DNA of 60,000 nucleotides, taken from contig MNCI01010775.1 of the NCBI GenBank assembly GCA_015680685.1, positions 64,001-124,000 of the forward strand, written 5' to 3'. The notes beneath the pieces were generated by a model. The model was not told where the DNA came from. It worked only from the letters and a program-made list of their open reading frames with translations, and searched no databases. Shown in pieces: positions 47,578 to 58,125 of the stretch (position 1 is its first letter; each line of letters starts with the position of its first letter). The translations under genes were made by a program, and so were the position numbers. Source of the DNA: Gnetum montanum (taxonomy: Eukaryota; Streptophyta; Gnetopsida; Gnetales; Gnetaceae).

Positions 47578-48384
47578 TGATGAGTGATGAGGTACCCCTA
47601 CACTCAACCATACGAATACGAGCATTTCACGCACAATATGGTCGAACTCCAAGGATCAAGTGCTTATGCACCTTAATGGAACACTCAGGGTTAATCAATC
47701 GTTGTCTTCTCAAACTTACTTGTATTGTCATGATTGTATGGTTAAGTAAGCTTGAGGTATATGATTTTTATAGCTTTTTTATTTTTTATGTCTTCTGCTA
47801 ATAAAGGAGAGGGAAAGAGAACTAAGTAGCTAACTTACATTAACTATTCATTAAATAGTTTCTAAATGTTCCTAACACCAGTATCTGTTCCCACTTGTTG
47901 TACACATCTTGAACCAGGGAAACACTGCTGGGATTACCAAATGCTAATCGTTACTGGGTTACCAAGCACTACACACATGCTTGAATCAGTTGTACTGAGT
48001 GTATTTAACTAAGGGGATTGAAGGTTGAGAGAGATATTAATTAACTAAGAAAGCATTAAAAAATCATTAATTACTAATTAACTTAATCTATATGTTGCAA
48101 GGTTTATCATAAAGTTCATCTTTATTGTCATACACAAAATTGTGCTCAGGTACAAATTGCTCGAATAAAGATCCGTTCACTCTATGACTCCTACTGCAGG
48201 CACACAAAAATAATTCTAACTCTGGAATGACAACATTTCAAGAGTTTGGCTAAGGGTCTAAATCTTATTCTGTTGAACCAAGGGAAACGCCTCTTATTTA
48301 TAGAAGATGAGGCAAGATGCGATATCGTGTACACGATATCGTGTGGTGGTTGTAATATCACGTATGCGATATCACGGTTCATCA
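47578..48384 (-). mobile_element. 5' LTR of F (right LTR)
   Basis: 807 bp, TGATGAGTGATGAG to GTTCATCA on the plus strand. The minus-strand TATA box is near 48294-48303. It is followed at 48385 by TACCCTCATGACTG, a reversed purine tract, so it also serves as the 3' LTR of the partial element G. Confidence 0.85.
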
Positions 48385-48953
48385 TACCCTCATGACTGAA
48401 TGAAAACTCGTACTCGAGTTCTTTACAAAATATTGGGAAGGTATGGGATTATTGACGTGAATGACAACTAATGGTGAATGGGATGACATGTGAAGAATCA
48501 ACATTACAATACATGGCAACATTAGTGTTCATGACTATAAGAGTGAACACTATACACAATTGACATCCACCCTTATTTGGTAGCTAAGAGAGAAGAGAAA
48601 GAGAGAGAAAAGATAAAGACGTGTTGTTGCCGATGCCAAGATTGCACCTTTCATTGTCCATCCATAGCTACACCATCAATCTTGTTCCTTGCACAACCGT
48701 TCCAGCACTAGTCCATCTTGAGTGTTTCCTCCAGATCTAGTCTATTGCTATATGATTGCCACCTACACACACAACACAACCACATATGAGCAAGGATAAG
48801 TGAATCACAATACAGTTGATACCTTGCTTCGGTGTAAGGTCCATTGGCTGAGTTGTGATATGTCTCACACAAACTCTAGAGATATAACATTGGTGACTAC
48901 CTAAGGTGTAGGGGTTAGGAAAAATTGAAAAAATTGGAACATGGCCCCCATAA
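48385..48953 (-). mobile_element. Partial 3' module of element G
   Basis: Closely similar to 39276-39843 in F up to the word GGCCCCCAT, then it ends abruptly. The rest of G is absent. Confidence 0.8.
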
Positions 48954-49395
48954 CATTGCTCTCTCTTATTACTTAGGGGCTTAATTGAAGTAGTTGCTTT
49001 CAAGATCTAACCTAAGCCTTTGGGCTTTAGGAAAAACAACTATAGAAAACCAAGCCTATATTTAGTAATGGCAATAAAAAGAGCCTTAAAACCAAGGTAA
49101 ATCACAAAAGGATGGAACTTGGAAGGGTAAATTTCTAAAAACAGAAAGGTAATACATTATCAATCACCAGAACATTTAGTATTTGTTGTCAAACCTTAGA
49201 AGTGTGTTGCTTGGAATTTTTTAAAAATACAGAAGATACATGGTTGAAGTAAATAAATATACCAGTTACATGGCATCAACCAAATTCCACAAATGTTAAT
49301 TTTTAAAATAAATAATTAAATATATTATGCAATTCAACCAAATTCCACAAATGTTAATTTTTAAAATAAATAATTAAATATATTATGCAATTCAC
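48954..49395. other. Breakpoint region with a ~62-bp tandem duplication
   Basis: Unassigned DNA between G and the GH1 fragment. A unit of about 62 bp containing AAATTCCACAAATGTTAATT occurs twice in a row at about 49277-49393, ending at the point where the GH1 gene is lost. Confidence 0.75.
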
Positions 49396-50700
<1,305 letters not shown>

Positions 50701-51136
50701 TTTGTCAATTATGAATGTGTCAATCGTGACCAGTATTCTACTGACATTGTCGGGGGACCTTTGCAGACAACTGTCGCATTTAGTGTACCATAAATTGAAA
50801 AATTGGACCAGATCGCAGAATCTGAAATCTTTGGTAATAATCCGACCGAAAAAATCGCAAAGACTCAAAGTGAAAATCGGATTTCAATCGTCATTATTCA
50901 AAAAAAAAAAAAAACTGTACATTCAATGCCATGTTCTTCATAAAATCTGTTTTTTTTTAATTTTTTATTCATAAAAAAACTGTGCATTATTCACGAAATT
51001 ACTGTTTTAGAGTTTTTACTATTACCCTGCAGCAGCAGAAACCTGCCGTTAACAAGCATTCATGGTTAAAAGTTGATCGGTCGTAGTAGTGGTGTGGCGC
51101 CGTTCTCACGGAAAAGCAATTGCGTGTAACGTTAAA
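50701..51136 (-). promoter_or_regulatory. Upstream region of the GH1 fragment
   Basis: AT-rich DNA before the GH1 start, with poly-A/poly-T runs near 50900 and 50950. No TATA box or motif could be assigned with confidence. The open frames here are shadows. Confidence 0.3.
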
Positions 51137-51204
51137 AGCAATTGCCTGTTTGTCTGACAAGCTCATTCAAAGCAATTGCCTGTTTGTCTGACAAGCTCAT
51201 TCAA
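51137..51204. repeat. Perfect 34-bp tandem duplication
   Basis: 51137-51170 is repeated without change at 51171-51204 (unit begins AGCAATTGCCTG). Confidence 0.95.
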
Positions 51205-51227
51205 GTGTCCAGTGCTCTATGATGTAC

Positions 51228-51395
51228 GTTGCCAAATCCCTTTGGGTTTCTGGCTACGTAGATAGATGAAACTCTACAATAGGTGAGAAGGGGTAGTTGT
51301 ATATATTTAATTAAATCTTCATGATGTGCAAACATTTTTTTCACGCTGCCAAATCCCCAACAACTTTCGGATGAAACTCTCTGCAATAGCTGTCG
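51228..51395. repeat. Imperfect local duplication
   Basis: The words TTGCCAAATCCC and GATGAAACTCT-CAATAG occur at 51229-51281 and again, closer together, at 51348-51390. Confidence 0.6.
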
Positions 51396-51500
51396 TTATT
51401 CCGTGTGTTTAGCTTGCAACGTCTGCTCGCAATTCATTTTAAGGAGACCCACCATCACACAAAAGACATGCAAAGTCAGAAAAGCTAAAAAGGCCAACTT

Positions 51501-51694
51501 AGGTGGTTGGTGCTGGATCATCTGGGATATTCATCGTGGTGTGTGTGGTTCAGTTTAACATATCTTTGATCATGTTAGAAGGGTGACCAATGCCTTAGGT
51601 GGTAGGTGCTGGATCATTTGGGATATTCATCGTGGTCTGTGTGTGGTCCTGTTAGTTTAACATATCTTTGATCACGTCAGAAGGGTGACCAATG
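51501..51694. repeat. 96-98 bp tandem duplication
   Basis: 51501-51596 and 51597-51694 match with few differences (unit begins AGGTGGTTGGTGCTGG). No coding content. Confidence 0.92.
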
Positions 51695-51900
51695 GTTTAT
51701 CATAAGAGCCCATTCTCACCACCTCTTATTATTTGAATTAATCAAGATATATTCTATAAATGTCTTTATAGTTTGGTCCTAAGGATCTACATTCAAACAC
51801 AATCATCTGGCACCAAAAAGAAAAAAAAATCAAAAGGGAATCTTATCATTAAAAATCTTCCATCCACTCCCGCTATCTTTACCCTATCTCTATTTCCTAA

Positions 51901-52075
51901 CATTATCTCAACCAAATTCATTTTTGTATATGTTGAACATTAGTGTTGCTTCTCGCCCAATGTTATCTCAAACAAATTTGTTTTTATATGTATCGAACAT
52001 TAATATTGTTTCTCATTATCTCAACTAAATTTGTTTTTGTATGTACCAAACATTAGTTTTGTTTCTCACCCAATG
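51901..52075. repeat. ~60-bp minisatellite, three units
   Basis: Units begin near 51901, 51961 and 52014, each with ATTATCTCAA, then TTTTTGTATGT and GAACATTA-like words and TTTCTC. Confidence 0.85.
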
Positions 52076-52124
52076 GTTTTGTTTGAATGTAATAGTCTTG
52101 TTCCTTGCCCAATGTTTCTTTTTG

Positions 52125-52600
52125 AAATCAACTTTTAGAAAGTTTATTTCTTTGTTAGGATTAAGTGATTTATAGAAAATTTAATTTCTTGATGGTAGGA
52201 TCGCTAGGTTAACATATTAAGGGTGATAAAAAAAGGCCTTAAGAAGTTCTTTTTTGAAATTTTTTTCTAGAGTTACATTTAGTAAAAAGTTTATTTCTTT
52301 GTTAAAATTAAGTTATTTTTAGAAATTTTATTTATTTCATTAGGTTGACATATTAAGCATGACAAAGATTACTTCATGAAGTTCTTTTTAGAAAATTTAT
52401 TTTTATTGTAGAGTTCCTTTTACAAAGTTTATTTCTTTGTTATGATAGAGTAAGTTGCTTTTAGAAAATTTATTTATTTTAGCGAGGTTAACATAGTATG
52501 CATGACAAAGAAGGCCTTACAAAGTTCTTTTAAGAAAATTTATTTTTGTTATAGGATAAATTTTTAAAATTTTGTTTCTTTGTTACAAAGTTCTATTAAG
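52125..52600. repeat. ~140-bp tandem repeat, three to four units
   Basis: The phrase GTTTATTTCTTTGTTA recurs near 52142, 52282, 52427 and (changed) 52565. GAAGTTCTTTT recurs near 52237, 52378 and 52514. GACATATTAAGCATGACAAAG-like words also recur. Confidence 0.8.
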
Positions 52601-52770
52601 AAAATTTGTTTCCTTTAATAAAAAAGTATCCTTTTAGGACTATATGTGAAACATGAGTAGACAAAGGAAGAACATTAGCTAAAGAATCTTTGTGACAAAC
52701 TACATTACATCTAAATTTCCAAATCTAAAAACACACAAGAAACAAATCAAAACACATTCAAGACACTTTG

Positions 52771-53027
52771 CTGTACACAAGGTGTGCTCAGGTACACAAT
52801 GCTCAAATAAAGATCCTTTCACTTTACAACTCCTACTACGGGCACGCAGAAATAATTCTAACTCTAAGAGGGAGAAAAGGCAAGGGTTCAACTAAGGGTC
52901 TAACAAACTACTGCAAAACCAAGTGCACCTATCTCTTATTTATAAGTAAGGAGATAGGTCTCGATATCAGGTATCTGACATTGCATGGTAGGCTTCGATA
53001 TCACAGACCTGATATCGTGGTTCATCA
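52771..53027 (-). mobile_element. A-family LTR fragment
   Basis: It matches the pol-side (U3/R) end of the E LTR (30850-31130), including the GATATC cluster and the TATA region at 52935-52945. It ends GGTTCATCA at 53027 and no purine tract follows. The rest of the LTR is missing, so it is a truncated remnant. Confidence 0.85.
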
Positions 53028-54110
53028 AACATCTTTCTTACTATTTGTTGAGCTTACTTTGCTTTCTCTATAATACCATCACAAATAATTTGCATGGGGT
53101 TAAAACCAATAGGATTTCTAATTGTCATAGGATTAAAACTTATTAATCATGGTCCCGTATTAGCATGGGAGAGTTGATATCAACAATGTTATCCTTGGAA
53201 AGCATTTAGAGAGCTCTTGAATGTAAGAGTCTCTTTTTTAGAGGACCATTGCCTTATATGCTCATCGTGAGCAATCATGATCTTATAGAATTAGAAAGTG
53301 AGTGATTATCTTTGGTTTTCAAAGCTCAAGTCATGGGTTTGTTTCGGTGGTGGCTGGGAAATACTGAGTTATAAAGTTTTACTTGGACTATATATTTTGA
53401 GGTGTACCTATATTCCAATTATTTCTCGATTCTAGTTCCAAAACCTGATTCTCTTAGACTTGGTTACAAATCCTTATTGTGTGTTTTCTTTCAGTATTTA
53501 TGCTCTAATTTGAAAGTGAATAAAAGAATTTTCTTTATTTATTTATGCTTTATGTCTTTGGATTCTTAATTGAGAAGTTTGGAAGGAAAATTGAGGTTTA
53601 GTATTAGGGTCTTTACCATGTAACTTTCACCATTTACAAGATTTCAACAATCATCACCGAAAACAAAAATGTGACATAAAAGATACGGTGGGAATCTCTT
53701 GTTCTCATTATTTACAGCAAAGCAACGACTCAAAGCATCGACATCGGCATCGGCAGGCAACCAAAGTCTAAAGAGAATTGCATAATTGAATGAAATAAGA
53801 TTCCAAGAAGTTTCTATGCATGCAAGACATGTAAGCAAGAGATATGGCTCTTCAACAAATGTACAAGCTAATACTTTGGGCCTGTATCTTCTTAGTTAAG
53901 CATGATAAGGTTGACGGAGTGGGGCAAAAACAAGAAATTATGGGTTCCATAAATGTATAAACTAGGATGGGCATTCAGCATTATAATACATTCTGTAGCT
54001 TTTTGAGTTATCTTGACCGAAATAGGATAAGTACACCTTTAATAAATAGGCAAACGGATACATTAAAAAGCACAAGGATGTTGAAGACTTTCTAACTAAG
54101 ATTAGAACCT
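53028..54110. other. Unassigned segment with a repeat shared with 29985-30140
   Basis: 53036-53185 aligns to 29985-30140 over about 150 bases. The remainder (53190-54110) holds no gene I recognise. It is the 3' flank of the membrane protein gene on the minus strand. Confidence 0.6.
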
Positions 54111-54172
54111 CTTAATAACCAAGACAATGAGCTCCCCTAAGAATTTCTGAGTGAGGGAAAACATGGAAACAT

Positions 54173-56313
54173 TTAACTCTCAAGCACCCCGAGAACCATA
54201 GCGGTTCTCTTGCATAAATTCCATATCTCCCTTTCCCATATAATGCTGCCTCCTTCCAGGTCCTCAAGGCGATCGTTGAAAGCACGGAGGCTGGCGGATA
54301 CGGATGATTGTACAACAGAAGCAAGAGCACTTTCAAGTTCCTTAAGGAAAGCTCGCAGGTCCTCAAGGCTTTCAACATGAACAGCATGGGAGTTTAAAAT
54401 ATGTGTGGATAATCCCCACATTTTATCGGCAACAATCACATTTGTCCATTTCTTGGAATCAAACCCATTTTCATATTCAAGGTCCTTGGCAACTGGCTCA
54501 GCCACCGTCTGTAGCTGTTGTAATGCTTTTCGCACGTCAGCCGGATTTTGGATGTTTGTAAGAGGAAGACCAACGCTGAGCCAGCATCTCCGGAGTGGGT
54601 CTTTGAGGCCCTGCAGCACACTGTTGGCGGCCTTGATGACTGGGACCGCTGACGCTCCCATGTTTACTGCCTCTCTGAGAACCATGATCTCCCACGCTTC
54701 ATGGAGTGCATCTGCGTACATTTGCAAAAGATAAACGTTCTCGTAAGTTATTATATACGCTTGCGAAAAATCGACCAAAATAGTCAGAAGTGAGACTGCC
54801 GTCAGCACTTCGGAGCCCTGTCCAAGGGCAAAACTTCTGTCGGAGCTTCTTCCAGTGGTATTGGGTTCTCTAATATTGATGTATGCCTTGGCTTTATCTT
54901 CAAAGTCAGCAGGTGCCTGCCTCGATAAAGTTCAGATTTGCAATATAGACGCCCTGCGCACTTTCGGAAGGCAAAAACATGAAAGAGTCTCTAAAAGTTT
55001 GGAACTCGTCGACGGAGATGTTGGCCTCTTCGGACACAGACGGAACACCGCTGCTGTTAAGGTTACAATACACCTTGAACTGCTTTTTACTCAGGATAAT
55101 TCTGCGTAGCACAGTGCTCCAACCCGGGGCCTCACATATGAGCCAGCAAAGCTTGCTAAACTGCACAATGAGTATCTGGATGGGCTCCAGTAGCCGGATG
55201 AGCATTTCCAGAGGCATCCCCTTTACTACGTTGAACACCAATTTGAAAACCACGCTGTTTTCTGTGTTGAAAACCGACGCGGGATCGTCTCGAATGTCAC
55301 GCAGAACACGCAGCCAGAAATCTTCGAGCCGGAAAAAAGCAGAGACGCCGTGCAGCAGACGGGGGTTGCAGGTAATGGCCTGGAGCCAGCGCCAGGCAAT
55401 AACGGCCCAGGTGCACACAGCAAATAGCATCAGCAGGGGCACAAACAGCAGCAACCACGGATCGTCGCGCACATGGCTAATGCCATACCCCACCTCCACC
55501 AGAGACATGACAAGGCACGCCGTTGCCGAGAAGAAGGCCGAGCAGGTGAGCACAGAGCGCGAGATGATGCAGCTGGGTCGCCATGTGCGCACTGCAAGCC
55601 AGAAGCGCAGCAGTTTCTGGCACACAACCGTCCAGTTATTATTATGATCATAACCATAGGAGGGCCATGGACGCCAGAAGAGCCGTCGCCAGGCTCAGCA
55701 GCTGGAACAGCATGCACACCGAGAAAACGGTGTTGCTAAGTATGAGGTGCAGGGCAAAGCCCTGCGGCAACTTCCCCTCCGTATCCAGTTGCTGCGCCAC
55801 CACGGCGAAATAGATCTCGGACACGGCGCGAAGGACGTTTGTGACGATGAAAATGCCCCACCCGATGACATTGCTCCAGCAATCGTCGAAGGCGGTGCCG
55901 TCCGTGGAGCCGTCCAGCATCTGCTCAACGTTGAAGCCGTCCACGGCGGGAAGCACATAGGCCGTGAATATGCATATACTGGCCTTGGCCGTCACGAACA
56001 GCGCCCTCTTTTCACTGATTAAAGACGCCATTTCCATCACAACGTCCCGTTTAAGGCAATGGAAGCCGGACAGCGGGATGTAGGCGTAGGCGTAGGCGTG
56101 TTGGGTACAGATGTTCATGAGCTCCGTTGACAACGTGTTTAGTAAGAGGAACTTGGCAGGTACCCAGGGAGTGTTGCGCTTTCTGGCTCTGCGTAGGTCC
56201 AGTACCAACAGCCCCAGCAGCGTTAACGTTGCCAGGCATGACTCCACTATCGATCCTGTGCCGGCCAGCACCGATACGCACGCCAGTGGCACCGCCGCTG
56301 ATTCCATGTTCAT
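54173..56313 (-). pseudogene. Multi-pass membrane protein gene, two frameshifts
   Basis: One intronless coding region read in three consecutive frames, about 713 codons. Part 1 (56313-55648) starts MNMESAAVPL. It has hydrophobic segments around residues 20-40 (LATLTLLGLLVLDL), 105-125, 150-175 and 195-220. Near 55650 one base shifts the frame, and part 2 continues with DHNNNWTVVCQKLLRFW. It has two strong membrane segments (LTCSAFFSATACLVMSLVEV and LLLFVPLLMLFAVCTWAVIA) and a long cytosolic-like stretch. Near 54910 a second shift leads into part 3 (APADFEDKAKAYINI), with one last hydrophobic stretch (LTAVSLLTILVDF) and a soluble helical C-terminus. GC content is much higher than in the surroundings. 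I do not recognise the family and assign no function. The shifts may be mutations or consensus errors, because flanking sense coding is well preserved. Confidence 0.8.
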
Positions 56314-56445
56314 GCAAATGCCGCTGCTATAACGTTTTTCCTAAAGGGCTTGGCTTTAACTATAAGGTATATTTTCGATTCCACTTTCCCTTTCGCGGGT
56401 GGGTTCGGTGATGTATATGGTTTTCGTTGTCACTGCATTGCATCA

Positions 56446-56590
56446 TGAAAGATGAAACTGATGTCCACCCACATCGCAGATGCCATGGCGGTACCACATC
56501 GATGTTTTTCCTCTCTCTGAAAGATGAAACTGATGTCCACCCACATCGCAGATGCCATGGCAGTACTGCACTGTCCATGTTTTTTATCTC
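56446..56590. repeat. 72-bp tandem duplication upstream of the membrane gene
   Basis: The unit starting TGAAAGATGAAACTGATG occurs at 56446 and 56518, nearly identical over 44 bases. It lies 130-280 bases upstream of the gene's ATG, so in its promoter or 5' UTR. Confidence 0.9.
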
Positions 56591-56779
56591 TCTGGTGGCC
56601 ACTCTGGCGTTTTTACTTTTGAAGTTTTGATATACTCCAGTTTTGGGGTCTGACAGCCCCACACTGGATCCTCAGATTTATACATTAAATTATTTTCCCA
56701 TATATGCCATAACAGTGGTGTATATGGGTTTCCAGGTCACTTCAAGTAAGTTGATGCCATATTAATGGTGGGTACGGTT
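56591..56779. other. Unassigned spacer
   Basis: No gene or repeat is recognised. The phrase GTATATGGGTTT near 56721 resembles GTATATGGTTTT near 56413. Confidence 0.4.
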
Positions 56780-57330
56780 TTTCATGTGGCTGCACTGAAT
56801 TAGTATACGTGAATCTATGCCATCGGATCAAGTGAGGAAAATCGTCGAAGAATCTTCCTGTCAGTACACCTTTAATGTAATTACTTGTGGGACGTCTGCA
56901 TAAAAACTCTGAATATATGTTAATTAACTCTATATGCTAATAAACTTTCCACAAACAGCATCTGGCAGCAGCCACTTTCACCCAACTTTCCCAGCAACAC
57001 TAACACGGAGTAAGAATAAACATGCAAATACTCCAAGTAATGTCAAAACTATTCTACAAAATCTGGACAAAAACATTTATCAACGTCAATCCATCACGTG
57101 GCAGCACTGAATTAGTATATGTGAATCTATGCAATCTTACTTTCAGTACACCTTTAATAACATTCCTTGCGGGAAGTCTGCATAAAACCTACGAATATAT
57201 GCTAATTAACTTTCCACAAACAGCTGGCAGCAGCCATTTTGACCCAACTTTACCGACCACACTGAGAAGGAAAAAACATGGAAATACTCCAAGTAAGGTC
57301 AAAAGTATTCCACAAAATCTGTTACCCGGT
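56780..57330. repeat. ~310-bp imperfect tandem duplication
   Basis: Unit 1 is about 56785-57066 and unit 2 about 57103-57325. Shared phrases in order are GCACTGAATTAGTATA, CAGTACACCTTTAAT, GTCTGCATAAAA, TTTCCACAAACAGC, GGCAGCAGCCA and ATACTCCAAGTAA. Confidence 0.85.
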
Positions 57331-57485
57331 ACGCGTCACATGCTGGCCGTAAACAATCATCGCTTGCAGTTGACAACAAACTAATTCTACGAAGGTTTCA
57401 CCACTCGCAGAATCTTGTTAGGTTACCCCGTGGAGAGAGCTCACTCTGTTTACCTGAGAAATATGTGATGATCCATCACCCGCGG

Positions 57486-57600
57486 AAATCATTCTAGAAC
57501 AAGTTTGAATTCGATTACCTCTGACAATGTCAAGTTAGAACTCTGTGGATGATGCTGAAATCATTCTAAACAAGTTTGAATTCGATTACCTCTGATAATG
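57486..57600. repeat. 73-bp tandem duplication
   Basis: 57486-57528 and 57559-57600 share AAATCATTCTA and AAGTTTGAATTCGATTACC. Confidence 0.88.
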
Positions 57601-57850
57601 TTTCTATAATTATAGCTGTCGATTCTCAAAATCTGTACATTCTCAAAATCTTTAAAGTTAAAAACAGTTAAGCTTATCCTAAGCATACGAGAGCACACTA
57701 ATTCTCTGCCCACTCTATCACAATTTCCTTTTCGTGGACTTAAACACGTGAATGTGGTACATGTCTGATATACGCATCAGGTTCATGGTATCAAATACCA
57801 TTACCTGAATTTATCCACACTCTTCAAAAACATCAACCATTCTATATCTT

Positions 57851-58125
57851 ATTCACGGTTATAATTATTTGTATTTATTTTCGTCATATCTTATTCCTAA
57901 TTTTATGTAATGGGGTGAACTATACAATCAACTCCATTTCTTTCACGTATTTTGGTGGAAAAGTTTTCAGGTATATATACCAATATTCATGTTTATAACT
58001 ATTTGTATTTAATCTAGTCATATCTTAGTCCTAGTCCTAATTTCATATAATGGGGTGAATTTTACAGGCTACTCCATTTCTATCAAGTATTTTAATGGAA
58101 ATGTTGTCAAGTATATATACCAATA
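57851..58125. repeat. ~137-bp tandem duplication
   Basis: 57851-57986 and 57987-58125 share GTTTATAA-TATTTGTATTTA, GTCATATCTTA, TAATGGGGTGAA and GTATATATACCAATA. Confidence 0.88.

Larger units (their letters stand above)
38471..48384 (-). mobile_element. Element F: full-length autonomous-type A-family copy
   Basis: LTRs are at 38471-39275 and 47578-48384, highly similar by eye. In minus-strand order: primer site 47555-47577, gag 47434-45119, protease, RT, RNase H, integrase to 41230, 3' module, purine tract, LTR. It is about 9.9 kb. Every protein is broken. The left LTR edge reads CAAATGAGTGG where TGATGAGTGG is expected, so its terminal bases are altered or lost. On the right, a further 3' module (G) follows the LTR in place of a simple insertion flank. 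Confidence 0.85.

Noticed and set aside
38463-48384. F as a simple insertion into the gag of E
   Set aside because: The missing N-terminus of E gag should then appear after 48384, but another 3' module (G) lies there. Recombination or deletion must be involved.
51901-52600. CRISPR-like array
   Set aside because: Repeats are long, adjacent and without regular unique spacers. This is plant minisatellite DNA.
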